DNA from: Nitratireductor sp.
GTDB taxonomy: Bacteria > Pseudomonadota > Alphaproteobacteria > Rhizobiales > Rhizobiaceae
Direction: 5' to 3'
Assembly: GCA_020441855.1 (NCBI GenBank)
Contig: JAGRLL010000247.1
Span: forward strand, 1 to 55,022
DNA length: 55,022 nt
Part shown: piece after piece, positions 26,858-34,105 of the stretch
How the letters are laid out: each line of letters begins with the position of its first letter
How positions within the stretch are numbered: the first letter of the stretch is position 1
The notes under the pieces: model-generated
What the model was told of the DNA's origin: nothing
Databases searched by the model: none
The model's input: the letters and a program-made list of their open reading frames with translations, nothing else
Translations under genes and position numbers: made by a program

Positions 26858-27598
26858 TCATGCCGCCCTGTCGGCATCCGGCAGGATGCGCAGATAGACC
26901 TGACAGCCTTCGATCCAGCCGGGTACGCCACCGCCGAGGATCGATGCCGTCATTGCATCTAGCAATTCCTCATGGGTGGCGCCGCAGGCCAGCGCTGCCT
27001 TGGCGTGGATCTCGACACCCGTCTGGTAGCGCTCGGCCGTATTGAGCGAGACAAGCATGAGCTCCTTGAATTTCTGCGGCAGGATGTCGTCCTTGAGGTT
27101 CTCGCTGCGCAGCTTGAAATAGCCCTGCAGCAGCGTCGTTTTCTCCTCCGCGAGCATGCTGACGAAGGGCGGCACGGCCCCCATCGCGTTGCGGAAATAT
27201 TCCAGGATATCCTGCGTGGAGGGGATCGGCGCATTGCTTGCGGCAACCTGCGCATCCCCCGGCTTCAGCCCCACGAGCTCGGATCCTTGGCGGTACATCT
27301 GAGCGCCACGGGAAGGCACGAACACCATCAGGACCTCGTGCCATTCCATCTTGGTGGCACCCGCCTTGTTGGCGGCTTCGGCATGCAGGCGCGCCATGCT
27401 TTCCAGGCCCTTGGCCAGCGCGATGATGAACAGCATGAAGTGCTTGATCTTGGGGCTCAGCGGCCCTTCGTTGAGGATGCCCTCGCTCAGCAGGGCCAGA
27501 CCGCGGATTTGTTCGGGCCCGAGCGCATGCATGGTCTCGATCCATTCCTCCCGTCCAAACAGCTCTGCAAGGGCGGCCTTGGATTCTTCGTGATTCAC
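26858..27598 (-). CDS. Carboxymuconolactone decarboxylase-family protein, double-domain
   Basis: 246 aa from a GTG at 27598, preceded by AAAGGAAA at 6 nt. The ATG at 27655 would overlap the upstream gene and lacks a signal. Two CMD-like halves can be seen: about 45-115 (HFMLFIIALAKGLES, then AANKAGATKMEWHEVLMVF) and about 170-240 (KFKELMLVSLNTAERYQTG, then AALACGATHEELLDAM). There is no CxxC pair, so an AhpD-type peroxidase is unlikely. 4-Carboxymuconolactone decarboxylase-like or lactone-processing activity fits better. It is the third gene of an operon with an MBL lactonase-like gene and a CHM isomerase-like gene and precedes a strong terminator. Confidence 0.85.
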   Translation of the reverse strand: MNHEESKAALAELFGREEWIETMHALGPEQIRGLALLSEGILNEGPLSPKIKHFMLFIIALAKGLESMARLHAEAANKAGATKMEWHEVLMVFVPSRGAQMYRQGSELVGLKPGDAQVAASNAPIPSTQDILEYFRNAMGAVPPFVSMLAEEKTTLLQGYFKLRSENLKDDILPQKFKELMLVSLNTAERYQTGVEIHAKAALACGATHEELLDAMTASILGGGVPGWIEGCQVYLRILPDADRAA

Positions 27599-27617
27599 TT
27601 GATTTTCCTTTGGGTAA

Positions 27618-28358
27618 TTATGGAATGCTCGGAATGTCCGCGAACTTTGCTTCATGGTTCTGAACGATGATGTCGGCCACGCTCTTCACCTTGAGCATGC
27701 TGTCATAGGCGACGAAGACGTCGTGATGCAGCCCCGGGACAATGACCTCGAGTTTGCTGTTTGCCTTCTCTGGGTGGAAATTGTCTTCGATGCAGCAAAA
27801 GCCTGTCACGACGACGTTTCCAGCCTCCGATTCCAAAATAACCGACTGGCCGCCAACGGTATGGCCAGGCGTCAGCATCACCCGAATATGGGAGGTGATC
27901 TGCGCATCGCCATCGAGGATCTCCATATCGAGCCCCTCCACAGCCGAGAAATCATAGAAGCGGTCCATCGGATGCGGATTCTTGGCAAATTCCACTTCCA
28001 CCTTCTGGACCAGGATTCGCGCGTTGGGGAACTCCCGGACATAGGCGATGTGATCCAGATGAAGGTGCGTCAGAATAAGGATATCGATCTCTTCCGGCTT
28101 GACGCCAAGCTTTGCCAGCCCTTCGGGCAGTGTCTGTATGTGCGTGACGGTTTCCGGCGGACGACCGAAGCCCAGAGCCATCTCAGCTGTTCCGCCCGCA
28201 TCGATGAGGATCTTCTTCCCGTCATCCTCGACATACCAGGCATAATAGCCAAAGCGTACATCCTCCCCCTGAAAGGTCATGTGCGTAAATTTCGACTTCT
28301 CGCCGCGACCAACCAGTGCCACCAGCGGAATCGGGTAGATTGTTCGTTCCTTCACCAT
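27618..28358 (-). CDS. MBL-fold hydrolase, N-acyl homoserine lactonase-like
   Basis: 246 aa from the ATG at 28358 (GAGGAG 5 nt upstream). The metallo-beta-lactamase motif THLHLDH (His98, His100, Asp102, His103) and His166 (TPGHTVGG) are clear, with a further His in VQNHEAKF (His235). The usual bridging Asp, expected in a VTGD-type strand, is replaced by VTGFCCIED, so the metal site may be atypical. Given the neighbours (CHM isomerase-like and CMD-like genes), hydrolysis of a pathway lactone or ester is more likely than quorum quenching. It starts 13 nt downstream of the isomerase-like gene. Confidence 0.85.
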   Translation of the reverse strand: MVKERTIYPIPLVALVGRGEKSKFTHMTFQGEDVRFGYYAWYVEDDGKKILIDAGGTAEMALGFGRPPETVTHIQTLPEGLAKLGVKPEEIDILILTHLHLDHIAYVREFPNARILVQKVEVEFAKNPHPMDRFYDFSAVEGLDMEILDGDAQITSHIRVMLTPGHTVGGQSVILESEAGNVVVTGFCCIEDNFHPEKANSKLEVIVPGLHHDVFVAYDSMLKVKSVADIIVQNHEAKFADIPSIP

Positions 28359-28371
28359 CGGCTCCTCGCCT

Positions 28372-28779
28372 TCATCCATTACTCTTCGCCGAGGCACGGG
28401 CGTCGGCATGTTCCTCGAAATTCTCTCGAAACAGGCGAAACTCGATGTCGATCTCCTGCACCTCGACCGTCAGTCCGACCGGGGAATTGCAGTGGACGGG
28501 CTCGAGCACCCCCCAGATATGTTCAAAAACCGCGCGCACGAGCCTGTGTTTCTGTTCGGCGCTGCGCCCGGGACGAATCCTTATCTCGACATGAACGAAT
28601 GCATTCGCGGGATCGCCGTCACCAACCACGAAAACATCGCGGCGAACCGCACGGCTGCGAATTGAATTCGGCGCGAAACAGCCCACATCGAAAGCGGCCT
28701 CATGTGCACTGCGCAACAGCGCCGCGAAATCGATCCGGGGCTCCAGATTCCCCGAATACTCAACCTTTAAGTGAGGCAT
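28372..28779 (-). CDS. 5-carboxymethyl-2-hydroxymuconate isomerase-like protein
   Basis: 135 aa. The ATG at 28779 is chosen because it places Pro directly after Met (MPHLKVEYSGNLE), the catalytic N-terminal Pro of this tautomerase-superfamily family. The frame extends upstream without support. Residues matching the family: RAVRRDVFVVGDGDPANAFVH in two parts (RRDVFVVGDG, NAFVHVEIRI), RPGRSAEQKH and the C-terminal EVQEIDIEFRL. The family catalyses keto-enol isomerisation in 4-hydroxyphenylacetate/homoprotocatechuate meta-cleavage. None of the other hpa genes is nearby, so the substrate may be a related muconate. It is the first gene of the operon with the MBL and CMD genes. Confidence 0.85.
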   Translation of the reverse strand: MPHLKVEYSGNLEPRIDFAALLRSAHEAAFDVGCFAPNSIRSRAVRRDVFVVGDGDPANAFVHVEIRIRPGRSAEQKHRLVRAVFEHIWGVLEPVHCNSPVGLTVEVQEIDIEFRLFRENFEEHADARASAKSNG

Positions 28780-28842
28780 GTCAGCGGATTGCCACCTTTG
28801 TTCGTGCCCTGTCACGTTCGCCGAATATCGGTTCACAGGCAC

Positions 28843-28858
28843 ACTTATGTCAATAAGT
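28843..28858. promoter_or_regulatory. Palindrome upstream of the isomerase operon
   Basis: ACTTAT-GTCA-ATAAGT, a perfect 6-bp inverted repeat 64 nt upstream of the start at 28779 and next to an AT-rich stretch (28860-28880) that looks like the promoter. It is a candidate operator. The GntR/UTRA regulator is one possible ligand, by proximity only. Confidence 0.4.
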
Positions 28859-28953
28859 TAGTTCTATATATTTTTATACTGACGTGCTAGGTGATCAAAT
28901 TGCCGGAAGTCGGCCTTTGTCCCACCTGGGATGCACGTCGACTCTGATTCCAT

Positions 28954-29004
28954 TGTCAATTGGCGTGCAAAGCTGACCCCATATCGGCGTCCAATTTTGA
29001 CCCC
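28954..29004. mobile_element. IS21-family terminal fragment
   Basis: It begins TGTCAATT and carries two 19-nt direct repeats, 28962-28980 (GGCGTGCAAAGCTGACCCC) and 28986-29004 (GGCGTCCAATTTTGACCCC), 24 bp apart. Repeated GGCGTCCAAA-TTGACCCC-like units are typical of IS21-type ends. No istA or istB coding sequence follows. Confidence 0.6.
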
Positions 29005-29179
29005 CGTGGTGGGCTTTTTCACGTTAATCACCCCAGGCCAACCACTCGGCCGGGTAGGCTCGCTTGCGAGGCTACGGCTTCCCGCCATCTTGCGAAGGCT
29101 TCGGAACGAAGAGCCTTCATCGTTCTGCGGGAAACAAGGTGACGCTGGGTGTTGAATTGGTTGCAGTTGGCGGCATGTT

Positions 29180-29688
29180 CGGTTGATGGGAAACCTCCGC
29201 TCGATTGTTCAAGCGGCCGCCCATTTCATGGCGATTACCCAAGCCAAGGTCTCTTCGGGACGCGCCGTACGAACTCGGTCGGTCGGTCACTATGACTTCC
29301 GGCACGAAGCGTTGTCGCTTCAGTAGCTTCCGCATTAACTTGAGCGCCGCTCGCCAATCCCGTTTGGACTGCATGAGAACATCGAGGACCTCTCCGTCAT
29401 CGTCGACGGCGCGCCACAGGTAGTGCGACTTCCCGCCGATGCGAACGAAGACTTCATCCAGGTGCCAGCTTCTGGAGGCGCGTGGACGCCTTGGACGAAT
29501 CCGTCTGGGTAGGCACGGCCGAACTTGTACGTCCAACGGCGGATGGTCTCGTACGAAACGTCGATACCTCGTTCGGCGAGCAGATCCTCGACGTCGCGCA
29601 AGCTGAGTTCAAACCGATAATACAACCAGACCGAATTTTGGATAATCTCGGGCGGGAAGCGGTGGCGGACGCAGCTGATCTGGCTCAA
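29180..29688 (-). pseudogene. IS6-family transposase, frameshifted and truncated
   Basis: The N-terminal part reads FPPEIIQNSVWLYYRFELSL, then RDVEDLLAERGIDVSYETI and RRWTYKFG. Near 29510 the match moves to another frame and continues RPRASRSWHLDEVFVRIGGK, YLWRAVDDDGEVLDVLMQ, VIVTDRPSSYG and LNNRAEVSHQP. The three catalytic acids of the IS6 DDE fold are present (WHLDE, VTD, RAE). The protein is lost after SHQP at about 29180, where normal elements go on for some 30 residues. It is therefore dead twice, by frameshift and by C-terminal truncation. Confidence 0.85.
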
Positions 29689-29729
29689 GCAGTTAGGATA
29701 ACAGCCGGTGACCCCAGCATCAGCGCATC

Positions 29730-29745
29730 AACGTGACAATGCCAT
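29730..29745 (-). repeat. Putative terminal repeat of the IS6 element
   Basis: On the minus strand it reads ATGGCATTGTCACGTT, 42 nt upstream of the transposase frame, where the outer end of an IS6 element is expected. An exact 16-bp copy lies at 20284-20299. The opposite end of the element was lost with the transposase C-terminus. Confidence 0.45.
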
Positions 29746-30483
29746 ATCGAGACGCGAAAGCTTATTCGCTAGCCGGGGAACGCGGTATCGTCCCGACCGG
29801 CACATTACTCGTGCCATATCGCCGCGATTGTCTCCTTCAAACGTTTGGACACGAATCCGCCCCTACAGAGACGGGTCTCCGAATTCCGGCAAATTCCGCC
29901 TGAAACCCGGCCTCATATCCAAACGTTTGCCAACCATTGTCCGTAAGCCACGGAAATGTCGGCGCTATTCAGAGTCGGTCGTAAACTGCCCGAAACAGGC
30001 AGACTGAGTGGTGGTGTGCGCAGTCTCGCGAGAACCAGTCTCTACCCTGTTTTCCCTGCTTTTCAGGGAATTAACAGGGAAATTACGTCAATTGCTGCTG
30101 AATCTGGCGGTTTTAATGTCAGATAGCGACGTTATTTCAGTGAGTTGGGAGTGAATTCCCTGCTCGGTCGGATCAGGGAATTATTTCGGCCGAACAGGGA
30201 AAGAATTCGTCATATCAGGGAAACCGCCGGCGCTTTCGGGTGCAGCGGGGCCAGGCGGTTCTCGACCGTGTTTCGGTGCGTTCGCTCGCCTGGTGGTCGT
30301 GCTCGACACGATTGCCCTGTCCTCGCTATCCCCAGCCTATCGTCACCTAAGGAGTAATTTTGGTCTTTCGGTCTTTGAAACGGCAGAACAAAGCAAGTAC
30401 ATTATTGATGCGATTCCGGATGGAGCCGCGTCGAGTGAAGCAAGAACCATGGGAGGGAATGGAAACAAACAAGGAGCACTGCC
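29746..30483. other. 740-bp non-coding segment upstream of the methylase cassette
   Basis: No gene supported. It contains two copies of the palindrome CAAACGTTTG (29838-29847 and 29920-29929) and, from 30052, the CAGGGAA cluster annotated separately. The last 100 nt should hold the promoter of the ParB-methyltransferase gene, whose ribosome binding site AGGAG lies at 30472-30476. Confidence 0.6.
30052..30222. repeat. Cluster of seven CAGGGAA motifs, partly phased at 21 bp
   Basis: CAGGGAA occurs on the plus strand at 30064, 30075, 30174, 30195 and 30216 and on the minus strand (as TTCCCTG) at 30052 and 30156. The last three are exactly 21 bp apart, two helical turns, and a TTCGGCCGAA palindrome (30185-30194) lies between two of them. 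The array is 260-430 bp upstream of the ParB-methyltransferase start. Cooperative protein binding is the natural reading; the binding protein is unknown. Confidence 0.7.
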
Positions 30484-31833
30484 ATGTCAGCCGAACTGCA
30501 GATCGAATACATTTCCATTGCCGAATTGAAGCCCTGGCCGAAAAATGCGCGCACGCATTCGAGGAAACAGGTCAGGCAGATTGCCGACAGCATCACGACC
30601 TTCGGCTTCACCAATCCCGTTCTCATTGACGACGATGACATGATCCTCGCAGGCCATGGCCGGATCGATGCCGCGAAGCTCATCGGCATGGACAAGGTAC
30701 CCTGTGTGCGACTGTCGTCGATGACGGCAGCGCAGAAACGGGCCTATGTGCTGGCCGACAACAAGCTGGCTTTGAATGCCGGCTGGGACGAGGAGGTCCT
30801 GGCGGGCGAACTGCAGGCCCTGCTCGACATCGAGCTCGACTTCGATGTCGAGATCACCGGCTTCAGTGTCGCCGAGATCGACGGCCTGATCGAAGGCGTG
30901 GGGCCAGAGGAGGATGGCGATCCTGCCGACGATGCGTTGCCGCAGGACGGGAAGATTGCTGCTCGCTGTCGCCCCGGGGACGTGTGGCAGCTTGGCGGCC
31001 ACCGTCTGGTCTGTGGCGATGCGCTGGATGCAGGAACCGTCGCCCTGCTGATGGATGGCGGGAAGGCCCGCATGGTCTTCACCGATCCGCCCTACAATGT
31101 TCCGATCGATGGGCATGTCGGCGGATCGGGCAAGACCAAGCATCGCGAGTTCGCGTTTGCATCGGGCGAGATGAGCTCGAGCGAATTCGCCTCCTTCCTA
31201 AAGGCGAGCTTCGTCAACCTCGCCGACCACAGCGAGGACGGTTCCATCCACTTCATCTGCATGGACTGGCGCCACATGGACGAGATGCTTGATGCCGGAC
31301 ACTCGGTCTATGACGAACTGAAGAACCTGATCGTCTGGGTCAAGGACAATGGCGGCATGGGTACTTTCTACCGCTCGCGCCATGAACTGGTCTTCGCCTT
31401 CAAGAAGGGAACGGCACCCCATATCAACTCCTTCGAACTCGGCCAGCACGGACGTTACCGAACCAATGTCTGGCAGTACCGGGGTGTGAACACGCTGAAG
31501 AGCGGAAGGATGGACGAGCTTGCGCTTCATCCGACCGTCAAACCGGTGCAGATGATTGCCGATGCCATCAAGGACTGCTCCGGGTGCGGCGACATCGTCC
31601 TCGACCTGTTCGGTGGTTCCGGCTCGACCCTGATCGCCGCCCACAAGACCGGTCGGCGCGGATATCTCTGCGAATACGATCCCGTCTACTGCGATCGTAT
31701 CATCGCGCGCTGGGAGAACTTCGCGAAGGACGAGGCAGTGCAGCTTGCCTGCGGCATCGAGAGCCGGACCGACGCAGCGGCAAGTCAGGCAGCATCCGAC
31801 ACCCCTGCAGCGGGAAGGGAGGCGGCGGAATGA
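30484..31833 (+). CDS. ParB-like domain fused to DNA methyltransferase
   Basis: 449 aa. Residues about 8-90 form a ParB/Srx-like N-terminal domain (SIAELKPWPKNARTHSRKQV, GFTNPVLID, ILAGHGR at 54-60). From about 165 follows a DNA methyltransferase with catalytic DPPY (201-204) and the later SAM-binding loop DLFGGSGST (about 374-382). This order (motif IV before motif I) defines beta-class N6-adenine or N4-cytosine enzymes. HPTVKPVQMI and GRRGYLCEYDPVYCDRI are also typical. AGGAG lies 7 nt before the ATG. The stop overlaps the DUF5681 gene (ATGA). No restriction enzyme is nearby, so it is an orphan methylase, often phage- or island-borne. Confidence 0.93.
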   Translation: MSAELQIEYISIAELKPWPKNARTHSRKQVRQIADSITTFGFTNPVLIDDDDMILAGHGRIDAAKLIGMDKVPCVRLSSMTAAQKRAYVLADNKLALNAGWDEEVLAGELQALLDIELDFDVEITGFSVAEIDGLIEGVGPEEDGDPADDALPQDGKIAARCRPGDVWQLGGHRLVCGDALDAGTVALLMDGGKARMVFTDPPYNVPIDGHVGGSGKTKHREFAFASGEMSSSEFASFLKASFVNLADHSEDGSIHFICMDWRHMDEMLDAGHSVYDELKNLIVWVKDNGGMGTFYRSRHELVFAFKKGTAPHINSFELGQHGRYRTNVWQYRGVNTLKSGRMDELALHPTVKPVQMIADAIKDCSGCGDIVLDLFGGSGSTLIAAHKTGRRGYLCEYDPVYCDRIIARWENFAKDEAVQLACGIESRTDAAASQAASDTPAAGREAAE

Positions 31834-32315
31834 GCGATCACGATGACGGACCCAGGAAGTCGAAGGAGGTCGTGCCGTCGCGCTATTACCACGTTGGTTA
31901 TGGCAAACCGCCTGTGCACAGCCGCTTCGCCAAAGGCAAATCCGGCAATCCAAAGGGAAGGCCAAAGGGTTCGGGCAGTCTGGCGAGCCGGCTCCAGAAG
32001 ATGTTGGGAGAGGAGATCGCCGTCCAGCAGGCGGGCAACTCCCGACGCATGAAGAAGGGCGATGCCGTGCTGGCAGCGCTCATCGCGCGTGCTGCCCGTG
32101 GCGACACCGCCGCAGCCAGGCTGATCCTCAATACCAGTCGCGATTACGAAGAGACCATGCTTCCCTCCAGGCCGACCGGCCAACTCGAGCCGATCGATGT
32201 CTATCAGCTGAGCGACGAGGAATTGATAAGGTACATGCAGAAGCTCAATCGTGAAATCGCAAAAGTTGACCCCGAGCTGGCCGCGCGACTCAGGGAAGAG
32301 GCGGACGATGATTGA
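31830..32315 (+). CDS. DUF5681-domain protein
   Basis: 161 aa from the ATG at 31830, which overlaps the methyltransferase stop by 4 nt. The N-terminal signature is VGYGKPPVHSRFAKGKSGNP followed by KGRPKGSGS, a basic Gly/Pro-rich stretch that defines DUF5681. A helical part (about 50-115: LQKMLGEEIAVQ, ALIARAARGDTAAARLIL) and an acidic tail (LREEADDD) follow. Function is unknown; genes of this kind occur beside methylases and phage-type genes. The frame is open further upstream but only in the shadow of the methyltransferase. It is translationally coupled on both sides. Confidence 0.85.
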   Translation: MSDHDDGPRKSKEVVPSRYYHVGYGKPPVHSRFAKGKSGNPKGRPKGSGSLASRLQKMLGEEIAVQQAGNSRRMKKGDAVLAALIARAARGDTAAARLILNTSRDYEETMLPSRPTGQLEPIDVYQLSDEELIRYMQKLNREIAKVDPELAARLREEADDD

Positions 32316-32658
32316 CCAGAACGAGAAACCGGAACCTTACTCACGCCAACCGGACTACGAGGTCGGCTATCGAAAGCCTCCGAAGTCGACGCGATTCCGC
32401 AAGGGCAAATCGGGAAACCCAAAAGGTCGCCCCAAGGGGTCGCGTTCGATCAACGCGCTCCTCGAAAGGGCACTTGATGCCCCTGTCACCATCACCGAGG
32501 CCGGGCGTATTCGAGCGAAGAGAAGATCAGGATCGTGCTCGCCGGCCTTCGCGGCGAGGAGAGCATGCTGCCCTTTGCCGGCGCAAGACGCTTGCTGGCG
32601 GGAGGACTCAGTTGGCTTTCCCGCTACTGCCCTGCGCTTCTCTCGGGCAGCCATGTGA
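32308..32658 (+). pseudogene. Second DUF5681 gene, disrupted
   Basis: It starts 8 nt inside the previous gene. The first 65 or so residues repeat the signature almost exactly (VGYRKPPKSTRFRKGKSGNP, KGRPKGSRSINALLERAL), then VTITEAGRIRAK, after which family similarity stops at about 32513. From there the DNA matches the start of an IS3-type OrfA in another frame, and the remaining residues to the stop at 32658 are read through foreign sequence. The 3' end overlaps the end of the TRAP permease gene on the other strand. The protein is probably non-functional. Confidence 0.75.
32513..32605 (+). mobile_element. IS3-family OrfA fragment
   Basis: One frame reads EEKIRIVLAGLRGEESM, and after a small shift LCRRKTLAGG. 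This corresponds to the EEKIRIVLxGLRGEESIAELCRREGI region of IS3-type OrfA, with at least one indel. It lies at the breakpoint that truncates the second DUF5681 gene. A similar degenerate fragment is at about 54325. Confidence 0.65.
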
Positions 32659-34105
32659 CGATGTCGGGGAACATGATCAGGACCAACACGACAACGATGG
32701 CGGTCAGCGCGAAAGGCATCACGCCGAGGAACACCGTACCGAGTCTGATTTCTCGCCCCAGATTCGCCTGCGGGTCGGACGCGATGCGGTGAACGATGAA
32801 GCTCAGGATCCCGAGCGGCGGGGTCAGCAGGCCGACCTCGGCCATGACCACCAGGAATACGCCGAACCACAGCGGGTCGACCCCCACGGCCTTCAGCGGC
32901 GTGAGTAGCACCGGAATGGTCAACAGCATCATTGCCAGCGTGTCCATGAACATGCCGAGGATGAGATAGGCAACGATCAGGATCAGCAGCAGTTCGACAC
33001 GGCCCAGCCCCAGATCGACCACCTCGCTAGCGATGAAGTTCGGGACCTGGCTCAGCGCCATGGCGCGGGTCAGCACGGCGACGCCGATGATCAGCAGGAA
33101 AACCGACGCCGTGCTGGTCAGCGTGCCGATCAGCGAATCGCGGATCATCGCGCCGATCGTGCGGAGCGGCGTACGCGCGGCAAGCTGGTGCAGCATGCCG
33201 AAGATCAGCGCCGCGATCATGCCGTAGACCCCGGCCTCTGTCGCGGTGAAGACGCCGGCGAAAAGCCCGCCGATGACGATCAGCACGACGATGCCGATCG
33301 GAATGACGCCGAGCAGCGAGCGCCAACGCATGCCCCAGCTCACCGACCGCATGTCGGCCCGGGGCGCAAGCGCCGGGAAGGCTATGGCGTAGCCGACAAT
33401 CATCACGGCGAAGGCAAGCGCCAGAAGAAGGCCGGGAACGACTCCGGCCAGAAGCTGCTGTCCCACGGGCAGCGACGCCGCGCCGGCATAGATGACAAGC
33501 AGGAGGCTGGGCGGGATGATCTGCCCGAGCGTTCCGGCGGCGGCAACGCTGCCGACCGCCAACTGCGGATGATATCCCGACTTCAGCATCTCCGGAATCG
33601 ATACGCGGCCAAGCGCGTAGGTGATGCCGATCGTGCTGCCGCTGCTCGCCGCCAGCGCGGCTCCGGCAAAATTGGTCGCCACTGCGAGCCCGCCAGGCAT
33701 CCAACCCAGCCAGCGGCGCGCCGCCTCGAAGGCGGTGCTCGTCAGATCGGTCTTCCACATGATCATGCCCATCAGGATGAACATGGGAATGACGCTGAGC
33801 GACCATGACGCAGTGGCGTCATAGGCGACGCTCTCCATCGTGGAGGCCACCACCCGCATCCCCGAGAGGCCGTAGAGCCCGAGCAGCGCCGCGCCCAGCA
33901 TGGCGATTCCGACCGGGATTCCCATCAGCAGAAGCACGATCGAAAGAACAACGATCAGCAGCCCGATAGCCTGTTTGGGCAGGCCGCCCCAAAGTATCGC
34001 GGAACATGCCGCAATTGCCACAACCAGTCCCGCGACAAAGATCGCGACCGCGATCGCGTGTCTGCGGCCGGCCGCCTCGCGCGCGGCATCCGAGGCCATG
34101 CTCAT
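32624..34105 (-). CDS. TRAP transporter large permease (DctM family)
   Basis: 493 aa, longer than the other DctM proteins here because of extra N-terminal hydrophobic segments (about 15-65). About 13-14 membrane segments. Marks: AGAALAASSGSTIGITYALG, AAGTLGQIIPPSLLLVIYAG and the C-terminal EVGLLTPPLGILSFIV. It starts with a 4-nt overlap on the DctQ gene. It completes a DctPQM operon reading leftward. Its 3' end runs into the disrupted DUF5681/IS3 region but the reading frame looks intact. Confidence 0.95.
   Translation of the reverse strand: MSMASDAAREAAGRRHAIAVAIFVAGLVVAIAACSAILWGGLPKQAIGLLIVVLSIVLLLMGIPVGIAMLGAALLGLYGLSGMRVVASTMESVAYDATASWSLSVIPMFILMGMIMWKTDLTSTAFEAARRWLGWMPGGLAVATNFAGAALAASSGSTIGITYALGRVSIPEMLKSGYHPQLAVGSVAAAGTLGQIIPPSLLLVIYAGAASLPVGQQLLAGVVPGLLLALAFAVMIVGYAIAFPALAPRADMRSVSWGMRWRSLLGVIPIGIVVLIVIGGLFAGVFTATEAGVYGMIAALIFGMLHQLAARTPLRTIGAMIRDSLIGTLTSTASVFLLIIGVAVLTRAMALSQVPNFIASEVVDLGLGRVELLLILIVAYLILGMFMDTLAMMLLTIPVLLTPLKAVGVDPLWFGVFLVVMAEVGLLTPPLGILSFIVHRIASDPQANLGREIRLGTVFLGVMPFALTAIVVVLVLIMFPDIVTWLPERSAGQ

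Noticed and set aside
30052..30222. Possible CRISPR array
   Set aside because: Repeats are only 7 bp, in both orientations and unevenly spaced, with no cas gene nearby.
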